A stretch of 32,500 nt of DNA from Cristatella mucedo (taxonomy: Eukaryota; Bryozoa; Phylactolaemata; Cristatellidae), in the NCBI GenBank assembly GCA_009760855.2, contig WPIO01000106.1, positions 410,001-442,500 on the forward strand, written 5' to 3'. Below the pieces are notes generated by a model. That model did no database searches. It saw nothing but the letters and a program-made list of their open reading frames with translations, and had not been told where the DNA came from. The first letter of the stretch is position 1. Each line of letters starts with the position of its first letter. This document shows, in pieces, positions 1 through 11,048 of this stretch. Both the position numbers and the translations under genes were made by a program.

Positions 1-69
1 TCGGACACTAACATGGGAATTATTTTTTTTTAAATTGATCTCGCTAAGAGCGTGAACATACAGTAAGCA

Positions 70-240
70 TCAAGCCAGCAGAACCATCGCACACAGTTGC
101 AACACACCTGATGTCAGCGTGAGAGTGACTTGATCGGGATGGTGGCCCGACAAAAAGGAGCTAGCCATGAGGAAGCTGGCACACGTGTCGCGAGCAGTCG
201 CTGCCAGAGGTTCGCTGGAGGCCACGGTCAAATTGCCGTT
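70..240 (-). CDS. Terminal exon with hydrophobic C-terminus, GPI-signal-like
   Basis: Fifty-six codons plus TGA. Acceptor gcatgatttttcag, phase 0, matching the donor of the exon at 2928-3389. The peptide starts NGNLTVASSE (an NLT sequon), has Ser/Ala-rich small residues (FLMASSFLSG), a short polar spacer (HHPDQ) and a final apolar run VTLTLTSGVLQLCAMVLLA ending at the stop. A hydrophobic terminus with no following cytoplasmic residues and small residues 10-20 positions upstream is the pattern of a GPI-anchor addition signal. Sema7A of vertebrates is a known GPI-linked sema-PSI-Ig protein. A very short single-pass anchor is the alternative. No AATAAA is visible in the 69 bases left before the window edge. 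Confidence 0.6.
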   Translation of the reverse strand, partial: NGNLTVASSEPLAATARDTCASFLMASSFLSGHHPDQVTLTLTSGVLQLCAMVLLA

Positions 241-715
241 CTGAAAAATCATGCAACTCAAAGATCAAGGCCAAGCCAATGTCGTAAGCATTCAGGCTAG
301 GCATGAAAACTCACTGCCGGGTATAACCTAATTGTTCAGAATTCACGTCTGCCACACAAGTGCTTGTGGTTTTGCCAACAGCATGTCAGAGGACTGTATG
401 TAGCTCACCAAGAGGCCTGGCGAACGCCCTTCGGTGGGATTCTTTGTGCTTTTGAGATCTATATAGCTGTGTAAAAGCAGGTTAAAAAGGAAAATTAGGA
501 AGCAGAACCGGCAGCTAGATTTATGAAATGCTCAATACTCCAAAGGAAAATCTTAGCACCAATTACTTAACGAATGGGGCTATTTAAATAAGAGCAATAC
601 TACTATCATCTGACAAAACCTATATAATTTTGCATGTAAGCGATGAATGAGCAAGTTTGTCCCGTAAGGACATTGAATATTTGCACCATTAGGTTGAATT
701 TTTGGGAAATAAAAA

Positions 716-888
716 ACAAATGCTAGCTGATTTAACAGCCTCTTTTTGTATAGCGACGGAAGAGCCTTTACGGCTATCACCACCGCTTGGAGTAGCGATA
801 AAGGATCGCCCACCGCAGGATTCGAACCCACGACCTCGGGCAGAGGTCGTGAAAAGCAACCGCCTTACCTAGTGAGCCATTATGTCTC
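716..888 (-). mobile_element. tRNA-derived SINE, copy 1
   Basis: Reverse complement reads from the tRNA-like head to the tail: an A-box-like TGGCTCACTAGGTAAGG, then a B box GTGGGTTCGAATCCTGC, then a conserved body (GTGGTGATAGCCGTAAAGGCTCTTC) and an AT-rich end. The same unit recurs at 12551-12740, 16192-16360, 23922-24116 and 25227-25400. The A/B-box pair marks an internal RNA polymerase III promoter. This copy has a small duplication of the segment GAGGTCGTG/GACCTCGG before the A box. It is a repeat, not a functional tRNA gene: the body does not fold into a full cloverleaf. Confidence 0.85.
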
Positions 889-897
889 ATCTATAGT

Positions 898-975
898 ACT
901 ACTACAACGGTAAAAAACTAATGCTTCATTTGTAAAGCACCCTAACAGAACTTAATCTCTATGGTTTACATATGA
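898..975 (-). mobile_element. L2/CR1-type LINE 3' tail fragment
   Basis: The string TTTGTAAAGCACCCTAACAGAACTTAATCTCT with TTTACATATG just after matches the 3' terminal block of the F1 LINE copies at 7915-7965, 18768-18815 and 29428-29475. Only the tail is present, so it is an extreme 5' truncation or a LINE-tailed SINE remnant. Confidence 0.55.
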
Positions 976-2334
976 GGCCAACAGTGGTAACCAGGGTTAC
1001 CGAATTTCCGCAAGTAGAATCGCAATTAATTATTTATTTTGATGATAGCTGCTCTAAAAAATAGAGCGTTTCAAAGTCGAAAACGCCGTTGACCTGATTC
1101 AGGAGCAGAACCATCAGAATCACATCAAAGCAATCTGAAAACTATGTGCACAAGAACTCAATGAAAGGATGCATATTATGGTTGGCTATAATGACGATAC
1201 AAAAGATGCTAGCAATGATGTTCTTAGCAACGAAATGGAACTGGTGTGCAAGTTCTCGGAAACATTTCCCGGGAACTTCATTGCCACCTGCTGGTCTGTA
1301 AAGATTATGCAGGAGGTCCGTAATCGCGGTGCCAGTGCTCGCCTGGGTAGTATAGTTGATACGAAATGGACGAAGATCCTGACAATATTGGCGCTCTGTT
1401 GGGGGCAGCATCCGATATGGCACAGACTCGTGGCAGAAAAAAGAGCATTAACGCAGATGGCTGCTCAGGGTGTACAGTACGGTGATTGGCATCCGAAGAA
1501 GGCACCAGCAGTTGTCCCGAATCAGCTATCAATTTTGAGTTATTGCTCGAAAAAATGGGCTCAATTTTCGTGATCGAGCCCTGGATCCCAACTCTGGATC
1601 TATTTGGTCAGCCCCTGCCCACTTGCGCAATAAAACTCATCGTTTTCGAAATCGCTGTCTTTCTGCTGACGAATAGAACTCAACGAACCCGACACTTTTA
1701 GCCTATACACATATAATGTGGACCAATCATCAGGTAGTTATCGCAATCCGTGCGCACCCGAGTTACTATGGTAACCTGGGTTAACACCATCGGGCTCACA
1801 TATCGGTGAGTGTCACGTCAGAAACATGGGACTAATTTGCATATGACGGAACGACGTGTAACTTGATAGTTCAAATTAAATTATTGAATCATGCACTGAA
1901 TTATGACATAAAGATGAGCAGCGACTTTTTATCTTTGTTATTTAATTACATATGTAAATGCCGGGTAGATTCCCTCTCAGCAGATAAAAATGAACAGCCT
2001 CACCTGAGCAGTCTGTCTTAGGCATAGCCAGCTGAGTCATTGAGGCTGTGCCTTATTGCTGCTATACACTTATATGCAACTTCAATTCTCAAATATAAAA
2101 TCCTATGCCCTCAATTTTTCGCGGGTGTAAGATGGTAGCTTGATATTTGCTTGCTGGGTATTCTGCCCGTTTTACTGTGCTATGCAGAGGGTGTGCTGTG
2201 GCAAGTGGTGGCAGCAGTGCTATTCATGGTTTGCATACCAGCCAGCGACCATCGGGCAACTATTGAAAAATAACTGGCTAGAGTGCCGTGAACAGAGCAG
2301 CCATAGGCTCCATACAGGTGCTCGCGCGAGAGCG

Positions 2335-2402
2335 CACACACTGGCACACACACACACATGCACTCACGTGCACAAACACGCACGGACACACTCGCTCACG
2401 TG

Positions 2403-2498
<96 letters not shown>

Positions 2499-2515
2499 CC
2501 CCCACACCACACTCA
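2335..2515. repeat. CA/TG microsatellite
   Basis: A degenerate CA-rich stretch (2335-2395) leads into an uninterrupted (TG)46 run at 2406-2497, followed by a short C run and CA-rich sequence. CA on one side and TG on the other form an inverted arrangement able to make a hairpin. Open frames across it are repeat artefacts. Confidence 0.95.
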
Positions 2516-2831
2516 GGTGCACGTGAGCACATTTGCGCTTGCATGTGTTCGCTTGACTAGGGCGTCTGGCTGGAATGGAGCATATAGCTGGCAGTCAGAG
2601 GTAACGGGTCAGTCTTCACTCCTGCAGTAGGAGCGTTAGTGAGAGCAATGGCTGAGCATTATTAGAGCGCTAGCAAGGATTACTAATACCACAAAATCGT
2701 CCAAAATCGAAGTCATCTCCGGCTCATTCTTGCCCATCCAAGCAACTCTGATCCCTGCAGTTTCATAAGAAGTCGAGCAGTTTTTTTGCAAACGGAGCTC
2801 CTTCGCAGACGATTGCCACGAGCTGAAGCCA

Positions 2832-2949
2832 TACCGTCAAGCAGCAGCGCTCGCGCTGCAGCATCTACCTCCAGGCCTGCAGCTTTGGATTACCGTCAAG
2901 CAGCAGCGCTCGCGCTGCAGCATCTACCTCCAGGCCTGCAGCTTTGGCT
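2832..2949. repeat. 59-bp tandem duplication over a splice donor
   Basis: Two head-to-tail 59-bp units, 2832-2890 and 2891-2949, identical except for the penultimate base. Each contains the donor sequence CTGGAG|gtagat on the minus strand. The near-identity indicates a recent duplication. Confidence 0.95.
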
Positions 2950-3389
2950 TGCATCAGGAGCCGGCGAGGCGCAGGCTTCGGGTCGCAGAATCTCTTGCGC
3001 CCCAGAAAGTTTTCCGGCGATGGCGGAACGAATCCTCCGGACCAGTTGTTGGTAACATTTGCCTCCTGCGGAGTCGGCGCCGACGTGAACGATACTCTCT
3101 TACCAGTGAAGTTGGCCTGCCACGGCTGCTTCACAGGAGGTGCTGAAAGCCTGCTGGCGCACGACAGCCACGAATAGACCATGGAGCCGGTCTCCATGCA
3201 GTTGAGGAAGGCCGTGTAGCTGGCGTCCAGCTCGAGCCACGAAGTGTAGTCGTTGGTGCCAGTGACCGACAGCTGCATCGTGCCGAACAAGCCCGTGGCC
3301 ACGCTGAACAGCTTCGTGCGTCCACCGTTGAGCCACGTCAGGCCGCGCACGTGCCTCGCGCACAGGACGTCCGCGATCTGGAACACGAG
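2928..3389 (-). CDS. Exon of unassigned extracellular domain, probably same gene
   Basis: Exactly 154 codons, phase 0 at both ends. Acceptor ggcctatttcatggctgtag, donor CTGGAG|gtagat. GC-rich with one long open frame. It has regularly spaced aromatics (LTWLNGG, YTSWLELDASYTAF, MVYSWLSC), four to five Cys, and sequons NFT and NVT/NWS, suggesting a secreted, folded, possibly beta-rich domain, then a Pro-rich stretch (VPPSPENF) and a basic segment (GRKRFCDPKPAPRR). I know no matching family. The donor lies inside a 59-bp tandem duplication, so an identical second donor sits 59 bp downstream at 2869. Using that one would shift the frame in the final exon. Confidence 0.7.
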
Positions 3390-3453
3390 CTACAGCCATG
3401 AAATAGGCCTAGAACGTTCGCCTAGAGGCGCGCACGATCGTTGCGACCTGCCG

Positions 3454-3467
3454 TCTCCTCCTCCTCT

Positions 3468-3498
<31 letters not shown>

Positions 3499-3509
3499 CC
3501 CCCCCCCCC
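3454..3509. repeat. (TCC)n microsatellite followed by poly-C
   Basis: Imperfect TCC/TTCC repeats run into an uninterrupted tract of 23 C at 3487-3509. On the minus strand this is a G-run able to form a G-quadruplex. It lies just inside the intron, about 65 bp upstream of the acceptor of the 2928-3389 exon in transcript order. Confidence 0.95.
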
Positions 3510-3924
3510 GCTGCCCGGAACTCAGGCCTCCGTTTACAGAGCAGCCAACAGTAATAGGGACGGAGCCCGATACATGGCAGTACGAGACGACAGCTTGGCA
3601 CTGTCAGGCAGCTATGACACATAGTCTACAGCTGCGACGGACCGAGGCAGCTGCAGACTCGATGCACAATCGACCATGTGCATATTTTATTGTAGCTCCT
3701 CTCCTTGTCCTTTCCTTTGCCAAAGCTAGGAGAAATGATCCGATACCCAGCACGGTTCGGCTAGTCCTGCTTGCTCACTTAATGTCTTATTTAATTGAAC
3801 TTGCCATCGCACGGGCTATAACTTGCTGCCGGCCAAAAGCGGTGATCAGCGACCATCAGAGTCGGGTTAGCATCTGCGTTTGATCCATCACCAGGAAGTT
3901 AAAAAAAAACAACGATAGCATGTA

Positions 3925-4015
3925 GCCGCTTGTGCCAGCTGCAAGACTCGAAACCACGACTTCAGTGGCGGAGAGCGAGCACCTTACCTCCTGGGCTACC
4001 AGCAAACTAAGGTTG
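3925..4015 (-). mobile_element. tRNA-like SINE remnant, second family
   Basis: On the minus strand, TAGCCCAGGAGGTAAGG fits an A box and GTGGTTTCGAGTCTTGC a B box (one extra T), about 35 bases apart. The sequence differs from the five-copy family but resembles the 18.4-18.7 kb copies in its B box. The body is degraded. Confidence 0.5.
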
Positions 4016-4258
4016 GCTGAAGGTAATAAATTCAGCCTTGCCATTTAGAATGCAATTCACCCACATTCAGCTAGGGCCGGGCTCAGAGGGTCGAGAGAGT
4101 AGGATAAAATTGCCGAAGAACTTGGAATTTTATTGGGAGACCGAAGCTTTGAATTGCTGCATGTCGGATTTATTTCTGGTAAAAACAGCCTTCTCCAAGA
4201 CTAGGTCTGCAGTGATAACGGAGGTCTGAGCCCTTGATATAACACCGGTTTTCTGTCT

Positions 4259-5115
4259 GTCAATTTAGGGGGACTGGTGACACGGTGCAAAGATACGTCT
4301 ATATAGGAGCCGATCTCTTCCGAGCACACGACTGTCAGCTACCACCTAATAATTCTTGCTTTCTATTCTTACTGAATTAAGCTGAGCACGGCTTTCCTGT
4401 TGGCTTGTTTCCTGTTGGCTCACCATCAGTCGTAATGCTATTACCTAATTTTTATTGTTGCCTAATTTTTATTGTTTGTTAATTTTTATTTATTTTACTA
4501 TTGCCTAATTTGTATTAATATATATTTTAATTATTGCCTAATGCCTCCTTGCTTAGGTCGTCGGGCTTCCAGCTGTGTGGTGAATCCAGGAGGGTGGGCG
4601 GCTAAATTTCAGATTCGCCATTTAATTGTTTCTCATCATTTTGGGGCAGGAGAATGGCTGAATTTCGAAAAATGTGCGCGAATTAAACAGCTGCACGAGT
4701 CTCTCGTTAACTAATTTTATTACGACTTATTAAGTATTTGTGCCTCAGCTCTGCCAGGAGAACGCCCGAGTTTTGCTCCGGCTTTGTCGGTGCACTTGCC
4801 TCTGAGTGACGTCATCGACATCGAGCAAGGGGTAATGGGACCGAGAACAGCAGAGAACTCTCTCAAGGTCGTTTGCTGGGGCAGTAATGGCCACTCTCTT
4901 CCAGTTATTTGTATTTATCAATTTAGTATTTATTTATTATTCGTATTTATCATTTTAGTTTCCTGATTCCCTCCCTCTCTGGTACCTCGGCAGCAAGCCT
5001 TTCAAGGATTGTCATTATGAGTGTTGGTTCGAGCGTTGGTTCGTAAATAAACCTCGACGAAAGCCCATTGAAAACCTAAGTCATCGCGAGTTGTGTCTTT
5101 CTTTCGTGCTGAGCC
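4259..5115 (+). mobile_element. Possible solo LTR
   Basis: The left end TGTCAATTTAGGGGGACTGG followed by TGACACGG resembles the start of many Ty3/gypsy-type LTRs. A TATATAG box lies at 4300-4306 and an AATAAA at 5046-5051, followed by a T-rich stretch (GAGTTGTGTCTTTCTTTCG) as in an R-U5 region. No internal gag-pol, primer-binding site or clear target duplication is visible, and the right boundary is a guess. This is an inference from promoter/polyA-like layout only. Confidence 0.3.
4436..4545. repeat. AT-rich degenerate tandem array
   Basis: About five imperfect units built on TATTGCCTAATTTTTATTG of roughly 18-25 bp, in an otherwise mixed-composition region. No coding signal. Confidence 0.75.
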
Positions 5116-5411
5116 AGGATGTCTTTTTGCCTGCCTATCTGCCCTTTGCTCTCTCAGCCAGGCACTAAGCTGCACCATTATCACCGAACCAACGAATGTT
5201 ATGAGTGCGAAGCAGCCCTGCTTGTGTATGTATATACCTACAGGCATTCATGTGCATGTGAATGGCTTAGAGAGAAAATATACTACCGTGAATGCATGTA
5301 GGTATAGATATAGGTATGCATATATTTGCATACGGTTGAACGTCTTACGCAGAACTATCATGGCCCCTGACGGTATATCTAGCGCAAACTGCGGAGGGCA
5401 GAGTCCCTTGT

Positions 5412-5470
5412 CGACTTCGGTAATTGAACACACGACCTCTAACATCAAACTCCGAGCCACTGACCAATAA
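5412..5470 (-). mobile_element. Weak tRNA-like SINE remnant
   Basis: The minus strand reads AGTGGCTCGGAGTTTGATG, then AGAGGTCGTGTGTTCAATTAC, with spacing like an A box and B box. Only this head is visible. Confidence 0.3.
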
Positions 5471-5962
5471 AAAACTATTGCGGCCGACTACAACAGTATA
5501 TCAAGACAGCGTATTGCTAATGCAGACAGTCCGAGCGGCAGCAGCAGCAGCTGCTGCCGCATCTCTATTGAACGGGAGTCAAGAGGAAGAGCAACAGTCG
5601 ACAGCTCTATGTACAGTGGACTACCAGAGCTCACTGCCTGTGGACTCGCTTCGCCGAGTCACAGTGTCACAGTAAAACTACACGTCTTGCACACGTCTAT
5701 GTCACTCCTGGAAGTAATGGTCGCCATCTTGCCACAAGACGGAAAGATGGACGGACTTTCTCGCTTTAATTAGTAGAGATAATCGCCCGCTGCTGGGCAT
5801 GCCATCGGGTCAATATTGGCTGACAGTCAAGTTGAGCAGCAGCTGAGCGCCGACGAAGACGAGGCTTCTCGAGTCACTCGAAAAGAGTCGAGCGGCTCGC
5901 TACTCGGGAAGCCCACGACAGCGGCTGCTGCTGCAGAGCGCCAGACAGACGAGCTCGCCTAC

Positions 5963-6370
5963 CTGGCCGGCGACTGAGGGCAGCGAGCTGCCGTAGTAGA
6001 GCTGCAGGACTTGGAGCTGCGCCTCGCACACGCTCCGATAGCCGATGCCGGCCGCTATGCCCGAGTGAGCGACGCTCGAGTACTGCTCGGCTACGTCGAG
6101 CAGGTTGTTGCCGTAGTGAACGCCAGAGTACTGAAAGCTGCGTGAAGAGCGCAGGAAGTCGGCGAGCTTTGAGACGAGGTCGAGGCCGATGGCATATGTA
6201 TAGAACGTATTATCTGGCACGCCGAGGCGTCTCAACAAGTCGACGAACGGACCATACTTGGACAGAGTTCCAGTTGTCCAGATGGTTGAGGAAGTTGCTG
6301 TCTCGTCGTTAAATTTAACACTAGGGTTGGCATCCACTACGGTCTCCACTTGAGTAGCAATTGCTTTGGG
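5963..6370 (-). CDS. Exon of unassigned extracellular domain, probably same gene
   Basis: Exactly 136 codons, phase 0 at both ends. Acceptor cctaatttgtag, donor GGCCAG|gtaggc. It begins PKAIATQVETVV and ends SLPSVAGQ. The reading frame is clean across the whole exon, with biased third positions in its latter two-thirds. Content: a Ser/Thr-rich start, then helical-looking segments (YGPFVDLLRRLGVP, LDLVSKLADFLRSS), a Tyr/Gly-rich middle and a single Cys (YRSVCEAQLQVLQLYYG). I recognise no family. Phase matches the preceding exon 16.6 kb away and the following exon 2.6 kb away. It might instead be an internal exon of a separate downstream gene whose first exon I cannot see. Confidence 0.65.
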
Positions 6371-7889
6371 CTACAAATTAGGATACCACGGATACAGAGA
6401 TTGGCTCGATGTCAATATGAGTGAAGTGGGACGTAGGGTAGTACATACAACTCGAACTGCCGCGGCTAACTAACTGCGTGCCGGAGGGAAAGTGTATCCA
6501 TTATGAATCCACGACTCGCCCGGTCACACTGACACAGCCATCTTTTACAGGCTTGCTGGAGTTTAGCACTTCAAGCCGTATCGATCCTTTTGCTACGCTT
6601 GATTTCCCACATTCTTACCTTTCCCTGATCTGCTCGTCCAGCCTAGGTCTAGTCCAGATTCATTGCCTCAAAAATCGTGTGGCTGCAGCCAGATTGCTGC
6701 CAAACAGCGTTACAAGTCTCGGCAAATCTGTCCTACATTCTTGATGCACAGTCTGACTGCAGCTGTTGCCTGCAAGCAGGCTTCACTTGCATTCTGGTGC
6801 AAGCGATTTGAGTGGCTTATTTAGTACAGTCTGAGTAGGACTTTCACCTGGGAGGGCTGCTTCCACTGATGAGGAGATCAACCAGCCAGAAGCCGGGCGT
6901 TGATTAAGCATGCAGTCTGTGCTAACTTATATCGCTTGTCTTCCCGGAAACTCGAGTAGCTGTAATTTATGGTGACCTGGAATCATTTTTCTGTGAGCTG
7001 TAGCACGCCAGAAATAACCGCTTCATACATTTCCTGGATACACGTGTGCGTGCATGCATACTCAATGCCACATACTAAAGTCTATGATATCCATAGCACT
7101 TCTGCCAACCGTACACGAAATTTGCATACGAATGCACGATACCGATAGAAAAACAGAACAGCAACAAAGATTGCGTGGAAGAATTAAGTGCACGGGGGGG
7201 GGGGGTATCTTCGTCCGTCTAGAAGTGACGCATACTTACATTATCATCCGTTAGGTTCACCTTGTAAACGTAACGCCTGCAAAATTGTCGATATCAGAGC
7301 TATATAGCACTACAATCGTACACGCAGCTCTTCGTAGCTCAATGCAGCAGCCACGTGACTGGCACTACCATTAAAGAGATACACACAAACAGACCGACGA
7401 ATTGAGATGCACGCTGCACGGGGCTATCAAGGCGCTGTCACTCCATCAGGTAGACGAGCAGCAGGCGCTGAGGGTTCAAAATGATAGGGTGATAACTCCA
7501 CAATGATTTGACAAAAGCCACTACTCCAGCTCCATCACCACATAGAAAGACAACCGAGGCTGATTTAGGCTTCCGCACATGCTACAGTGCATTTCCCAGC
7601 TGATTTACTGGCCGGGTAAACTTCTGATTGCACAATAGGATACATCAACAGCCGTTCGTGTCATAAGAATATATGTGCCAGAACGTCGTACTGTATGCAT
7701 TGCATGCATGTATCCATAGTTCTACAAACGGTGACAATGTATGCAATGTATGCAAATCTAAATGCGCAAACGCAATGCGCAAATTTGTTGCAAACAATGT
7801 ATGCAAATCTAAAAATTAGCTGAGTAAACATGGAGAACATAGTCGAAACAGTTGACTAAGATCAGCCTGTGTAAGGTTGCTGAAGTGCA

Positions 7890-9120
7890 ATAATAATAAT
7901 AATAGTAATAAGACATTTGTATAGCACCCTCATAGAACTCAATCTCTTTCAGGGTGATTTACATATGCTATAAAGACAGAATGTCAATATGGTTAGTGAT
8001 TACATGCACATCCTTCACACCCATCAGTACACAATGCACAATGCACACGGACCCAGCAAATGCTGTAAGAAACTGATGCGTTTTAGCTGCTGTTTAATTG
8101 CCATCTGATCAAGGGACGTCGAGACGTCAGTAGGAAGTGGGTTCCGTGCTTGGATAGCATACGAAATAAAGGTATGGTCACCAAAGGATTTGAGGTTGAT
8201 TCGAGGCACAGCTAAACGACTTGAGTCAGGAGAGTGAGTGGTATGCTGCCTAGCCTGATTGAGAGAATGTTTGGTTAGGTGGGCTAAAGAAAGAGAGTAA
8301 AGAGACCTAAAAGTAAGCGGCGAAACTTTGAAGTCGATATGCAGCTTGACGGGAAGCCAGTGCAAATCAGTAATAAGTGGTGTAACTAGGCAACTGCAAT
8401 GCTCAAGACAGGCATGCCTGGCTGCAGAGTTCTGCACCGACTATAAATGTCTTATTGCACAAGCCAGAAGACCTGCAAATAGTGAATGACAAAAGTCGTG
8501 ACAAGATGTCACAAATGCATGGACCAACTCGGATGTAGTGTCCTCATCTAAGCAGGTCCAAATTGTTGCAATGCCAGTAAGCTGAAAATGGGCAGACTTG
8601 ACTGTGGAGTTGATGTGGTCATCCAGTGAAAGGTCATTTTGTAACATTTCGGTCAGATGCAATGGGATATTATGCTGGCAGCGACCATTTTGAGTGGTCC
8701 CCAACTTCTGAGTCACACTTAGTTTACTCATAACTTGTAGGTTGGTTTTATCATTCAATTTGAGAAAGCTACATCCAGCAAGGGAGTTGCGAGCATTTCA
8801 TGTGCTGGAGACATGGGAGGGAATATAGCATAGATACAGTTGTTAGTCATCAGCCTAGAGTTTGAGAGCATATTGTGCTGGGCGATCACATCGGCAAAAG
8901 AAAGAGTATACACTGTGAAAAGGAGCAGAACAAGCACAGAGCCCTGAGGCTTCTTGTACTTGATTGGATCCTCAGATGATGTTTGCCCGTGTACATCAAT
9001 ACTCTCACGTCTCCCACTACGATAGGACGAAAACCATTGCAGTACAGTGCTAGTGATGCCCAGGCGAGATGAGAGACGGTAAAGGGAGAGAGACTTGGTA
9101 ATCAATAGCATCGAACGCTA
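7890..9120 (-). mobile_element. L2/CR1-like LINE F1, 5'-truncated copy A
   Basis: In minus orientation this holds the C-terminal part of a reverse transcriptase, the post-RT region, and the (TTA)n-type tail at 7890-7912. Recognisable peptides are SSRLGITSTVLQWFSSY and GSVLVLLLFTVYTLSFADVI (RT palm area), then the L2/CR1 C-terminal block LITDLHWLPVKLHIDFKV followed by LTFRSLYSL. The catalytic box region is mutated: no YADD is readable. The frame is broken at least twice (near 8440 and 8757). The tail block ATAGCACCCTCATAGAACTC is shared with the other F1 copies. The element starts inside the RT, so about half or more of a full-length unit is missing. Confidence 0.88.
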
Positions 9121-9407
9121 TTTATAAATATTATATTACTATATTACAAATTCTTCACCGTCCTAAAAATATGTTTTCAAGTCTGACTGGCAGGACTTCA
9201 GCTTTCAGAATTAAAAGAAGCCGGGGCTTTTCAAAGCTTCAGAGCATAACTACGGGAAAGTCTTTGAAATTGGCATCAGATCGTCATCCTATTCAGACTT
9301 CTTAAAGCGACTTTCAAGCCTGAGCTTAACACTTGCAGGTTAGTTGAACGTGAACGTTGAAGATTTAGGTAACTTGAAAGGATGTAAAAAATTGCCCAAG
9401 TTTGAAT

Positions 9408-9695
9408 CTCCACGACTCTAGTGGAGTATGCTCGCCGTGCGACTGTGGCACATCTTCTCCAGCCATCCTGAGCTGCTACTTCTATGCTTATCACTTCTTT
9501 GACTGCCCTCGTGACTTAGCTATACTTCTTGCTTTCTCTTGGTTGCGTAAGATGAAGTCTGTTCCCTCTTGTATGCATACCGAAAGCCGATCACGCTTTT
9601 AGAGTGCTACAGAAAACTCTCCAGCTGAACACCCATTTAGTTTTGGTGGCTTTGCTGAGTTAAAGACAGAGAAACATTCAACTAACTTATATTAC
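9408..9695 (+). mobile_element. LINE F2 3' fragment
   Basis: Matches the last 250-300 bases of the F2 copy at 21371-22400 in the same orientation: the end of the ORF (GAGCTGCTACTTCTATGCTTATCAC), the GAAGTCTGTT and CGAAAGCCG blocks, and the AACACCCATTT...GAGTTAA...GACAGAGAAACATT tail. Heavily diverged. Confidence 0.75.
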
Positions 9696-10975
9696 AGTCG
9701 AGATGGCAGATCCAAAGTCTTACTTACAGATTTAGGAGGAAAGTTGCTCGTATAAATGCAGCTTTAGACTAAGAGATGAACTTGGAGATGTGGTCACTAG
9801 TGGTAGGCTTGAATGAGGACACTGAGGCGCTGCAAGAAATGGGGGAGAAGAGCAGGTAGAGGGATGAGAGGAGAAATGGGGGTGAGGGAGGGGATGGTAC
9901 TGAGCAGGAAGAGGAGTCCAGTGAGGGATACCTGGACCTTTAAGACGAACTCGGGGTAGCACAGAGGGCAGCTGGGGGTATAATTTGGCACTGTTACGTA
10001 GCTGTTTGGCATAGAGTCAGCTCACTTCCCTCTCGTCCTCCTACGGGCACTGCGCTCATAGCCAAAAGTGCACTCGGTCTATGAATAGACGATGCCGTAT
10101 TAGCTGCATTAACTATGGTAAAAAATCCTTATACGGCAGTGAAAGCCACAGTCAGGCATCTCTGCATAGCAAACGTGTCTGTTGGCACAGTGCCGTAAGG
10201 GCAGAATAGGGACTTCGATACCACAGAGTTTACTGTCTCTTAGAAACATGTTTCTGAGCCACTCCTGCAGGAGCTCAGAAACCAGCAGACAAGCCGAAAG
10301 CAAGACAGCGAACCACGTGAGAACGAAGCAGCAAGGAAGGCAGCAGCCGCGGGATAAAAGGAAATAAATTTCACGGCACTAAAATATAATTGACGTCACG
10401 ACACTAGAATAAAACCAGCTGCAGCTGTCAGCCATGCATTAAAAAGATGCAGTGTGCAGTGCCCATGCCGGGGAGCGGCTTGGCATTGGGAGCTCAATCG
10501 TGCGAACCGACGAATTTTCTCTGTTCAGTGGCTGTTGGCCTGCATTGCACGGCTGCTGTCCCGAAAGCTGCTTTTGTATCTGACTAACTTTCTGTCGCGC
10601 TGCCTCCGACAAGCGAAGCTACGGCCGCGTGGTGCCTGGGAGCAGAAGCTGGGAGCAGAGACAGCACTCGAGAACTTCGCCCTCATCGAAGCACCCTCAA
10701 CCATATGCTCGGGGGCGGGCTGGCATGTGACAGAAAGCGTGCTACCGGCGAACGACTGTCTGAATTGCGTGAACACGTAGGCTCGAATTTGAGCGAGCTG
10801 GTGGGTGACGAATAGCACTCGAGGAGTTCCAATTGATTTCCGAAGCCCGCCATCTGCCCTAATCCGAAATTCCGAACGGCAGCATTGCCACTGCAGTTCA
10901 GGGCACACTCTCGGCGACTCTAAGAATATGACGGCCCTTCAGCAAAATAATAATAACAATAATGATTCTAATTTG

Positions 10976-10980
10976 GTTTA

Positions 10981-11021
<41 letters not shown>

Positions 11022-11048
11022 CAACACACACACACATATATATATATT
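10976..11048. repeat. TA/CA microsatellite
   Basis: (TA)n interrupted by a CACACACACA stretch, flanked by AAT-rich sequence at 10946-10970. No coding content. Confidence 0.95.

Larger units (their letters stand above)
243..2927 (-). other. Intron between the last two exons
   Basis: This 2.7-kb stretch holds a tRNA-derived SINE, an L2-type 3' tail, a near-perfect palindrome pair around 986-1001 and 1770-1785, a long TG microsatellite and the second copy of the 59-bp duplication. Open frames on both strands at 1142-1573 have no recognisable domain. I see no supported gene here apart from the host intron. Confidence 0.6.
3390..5962 (-). other. Intron with possible LTR and degenerate repeats
   Basis: A 2.6-kb intron. 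It contains a (TCC)n plus poly-C tract, a tRNA-like SINE remnant, an AT-rich tandem array, a possible solo LTR, and a (GCA)n stretch near 5540. Between about 5160 and 5410 and between 5600 and 5960 I see nothing recognisable. Confidence 0.6.

Noticed and set aside
809-887. tRNA genes suggested by A and B boxes here and at the other SINE copies
   Set aside because: They are repeated with a common non-tRNA body and AT tail, and the heads do not fold as complete cloverleaves.
1142-1573. Open frames on both strands (plus about 134 codons, minus about 93 codons), the minus one with a plausible acceptor ctatactacccag at about 1352
   Set aside because: No recognisable domain, no good phase-0 donor for the minus candidate, and the two strands are equally open. 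Could be an exon or an old transposon, but unsupported.
986-1785. Palindromes GGTAACCAGGGTTACC (986-1001) and GGTAACCTGGGTTAAC (1770-1785) as possible ends of an 800-bp DNA transposon
   Set aside because: Each is self-palindromic, so apparent inverted symmetry is trivial; no target duplication found.
2140-2630. Several frames of 70-130 codons on both strands
   Set aside because: They are translations of the CA/TG microsatellite.
9732-10012. Minus-strand Pro/Ser-rich frames
   Set aside because: Product of a G/A-rich low-complexity stretch (9840-9950); no domain or splice support.
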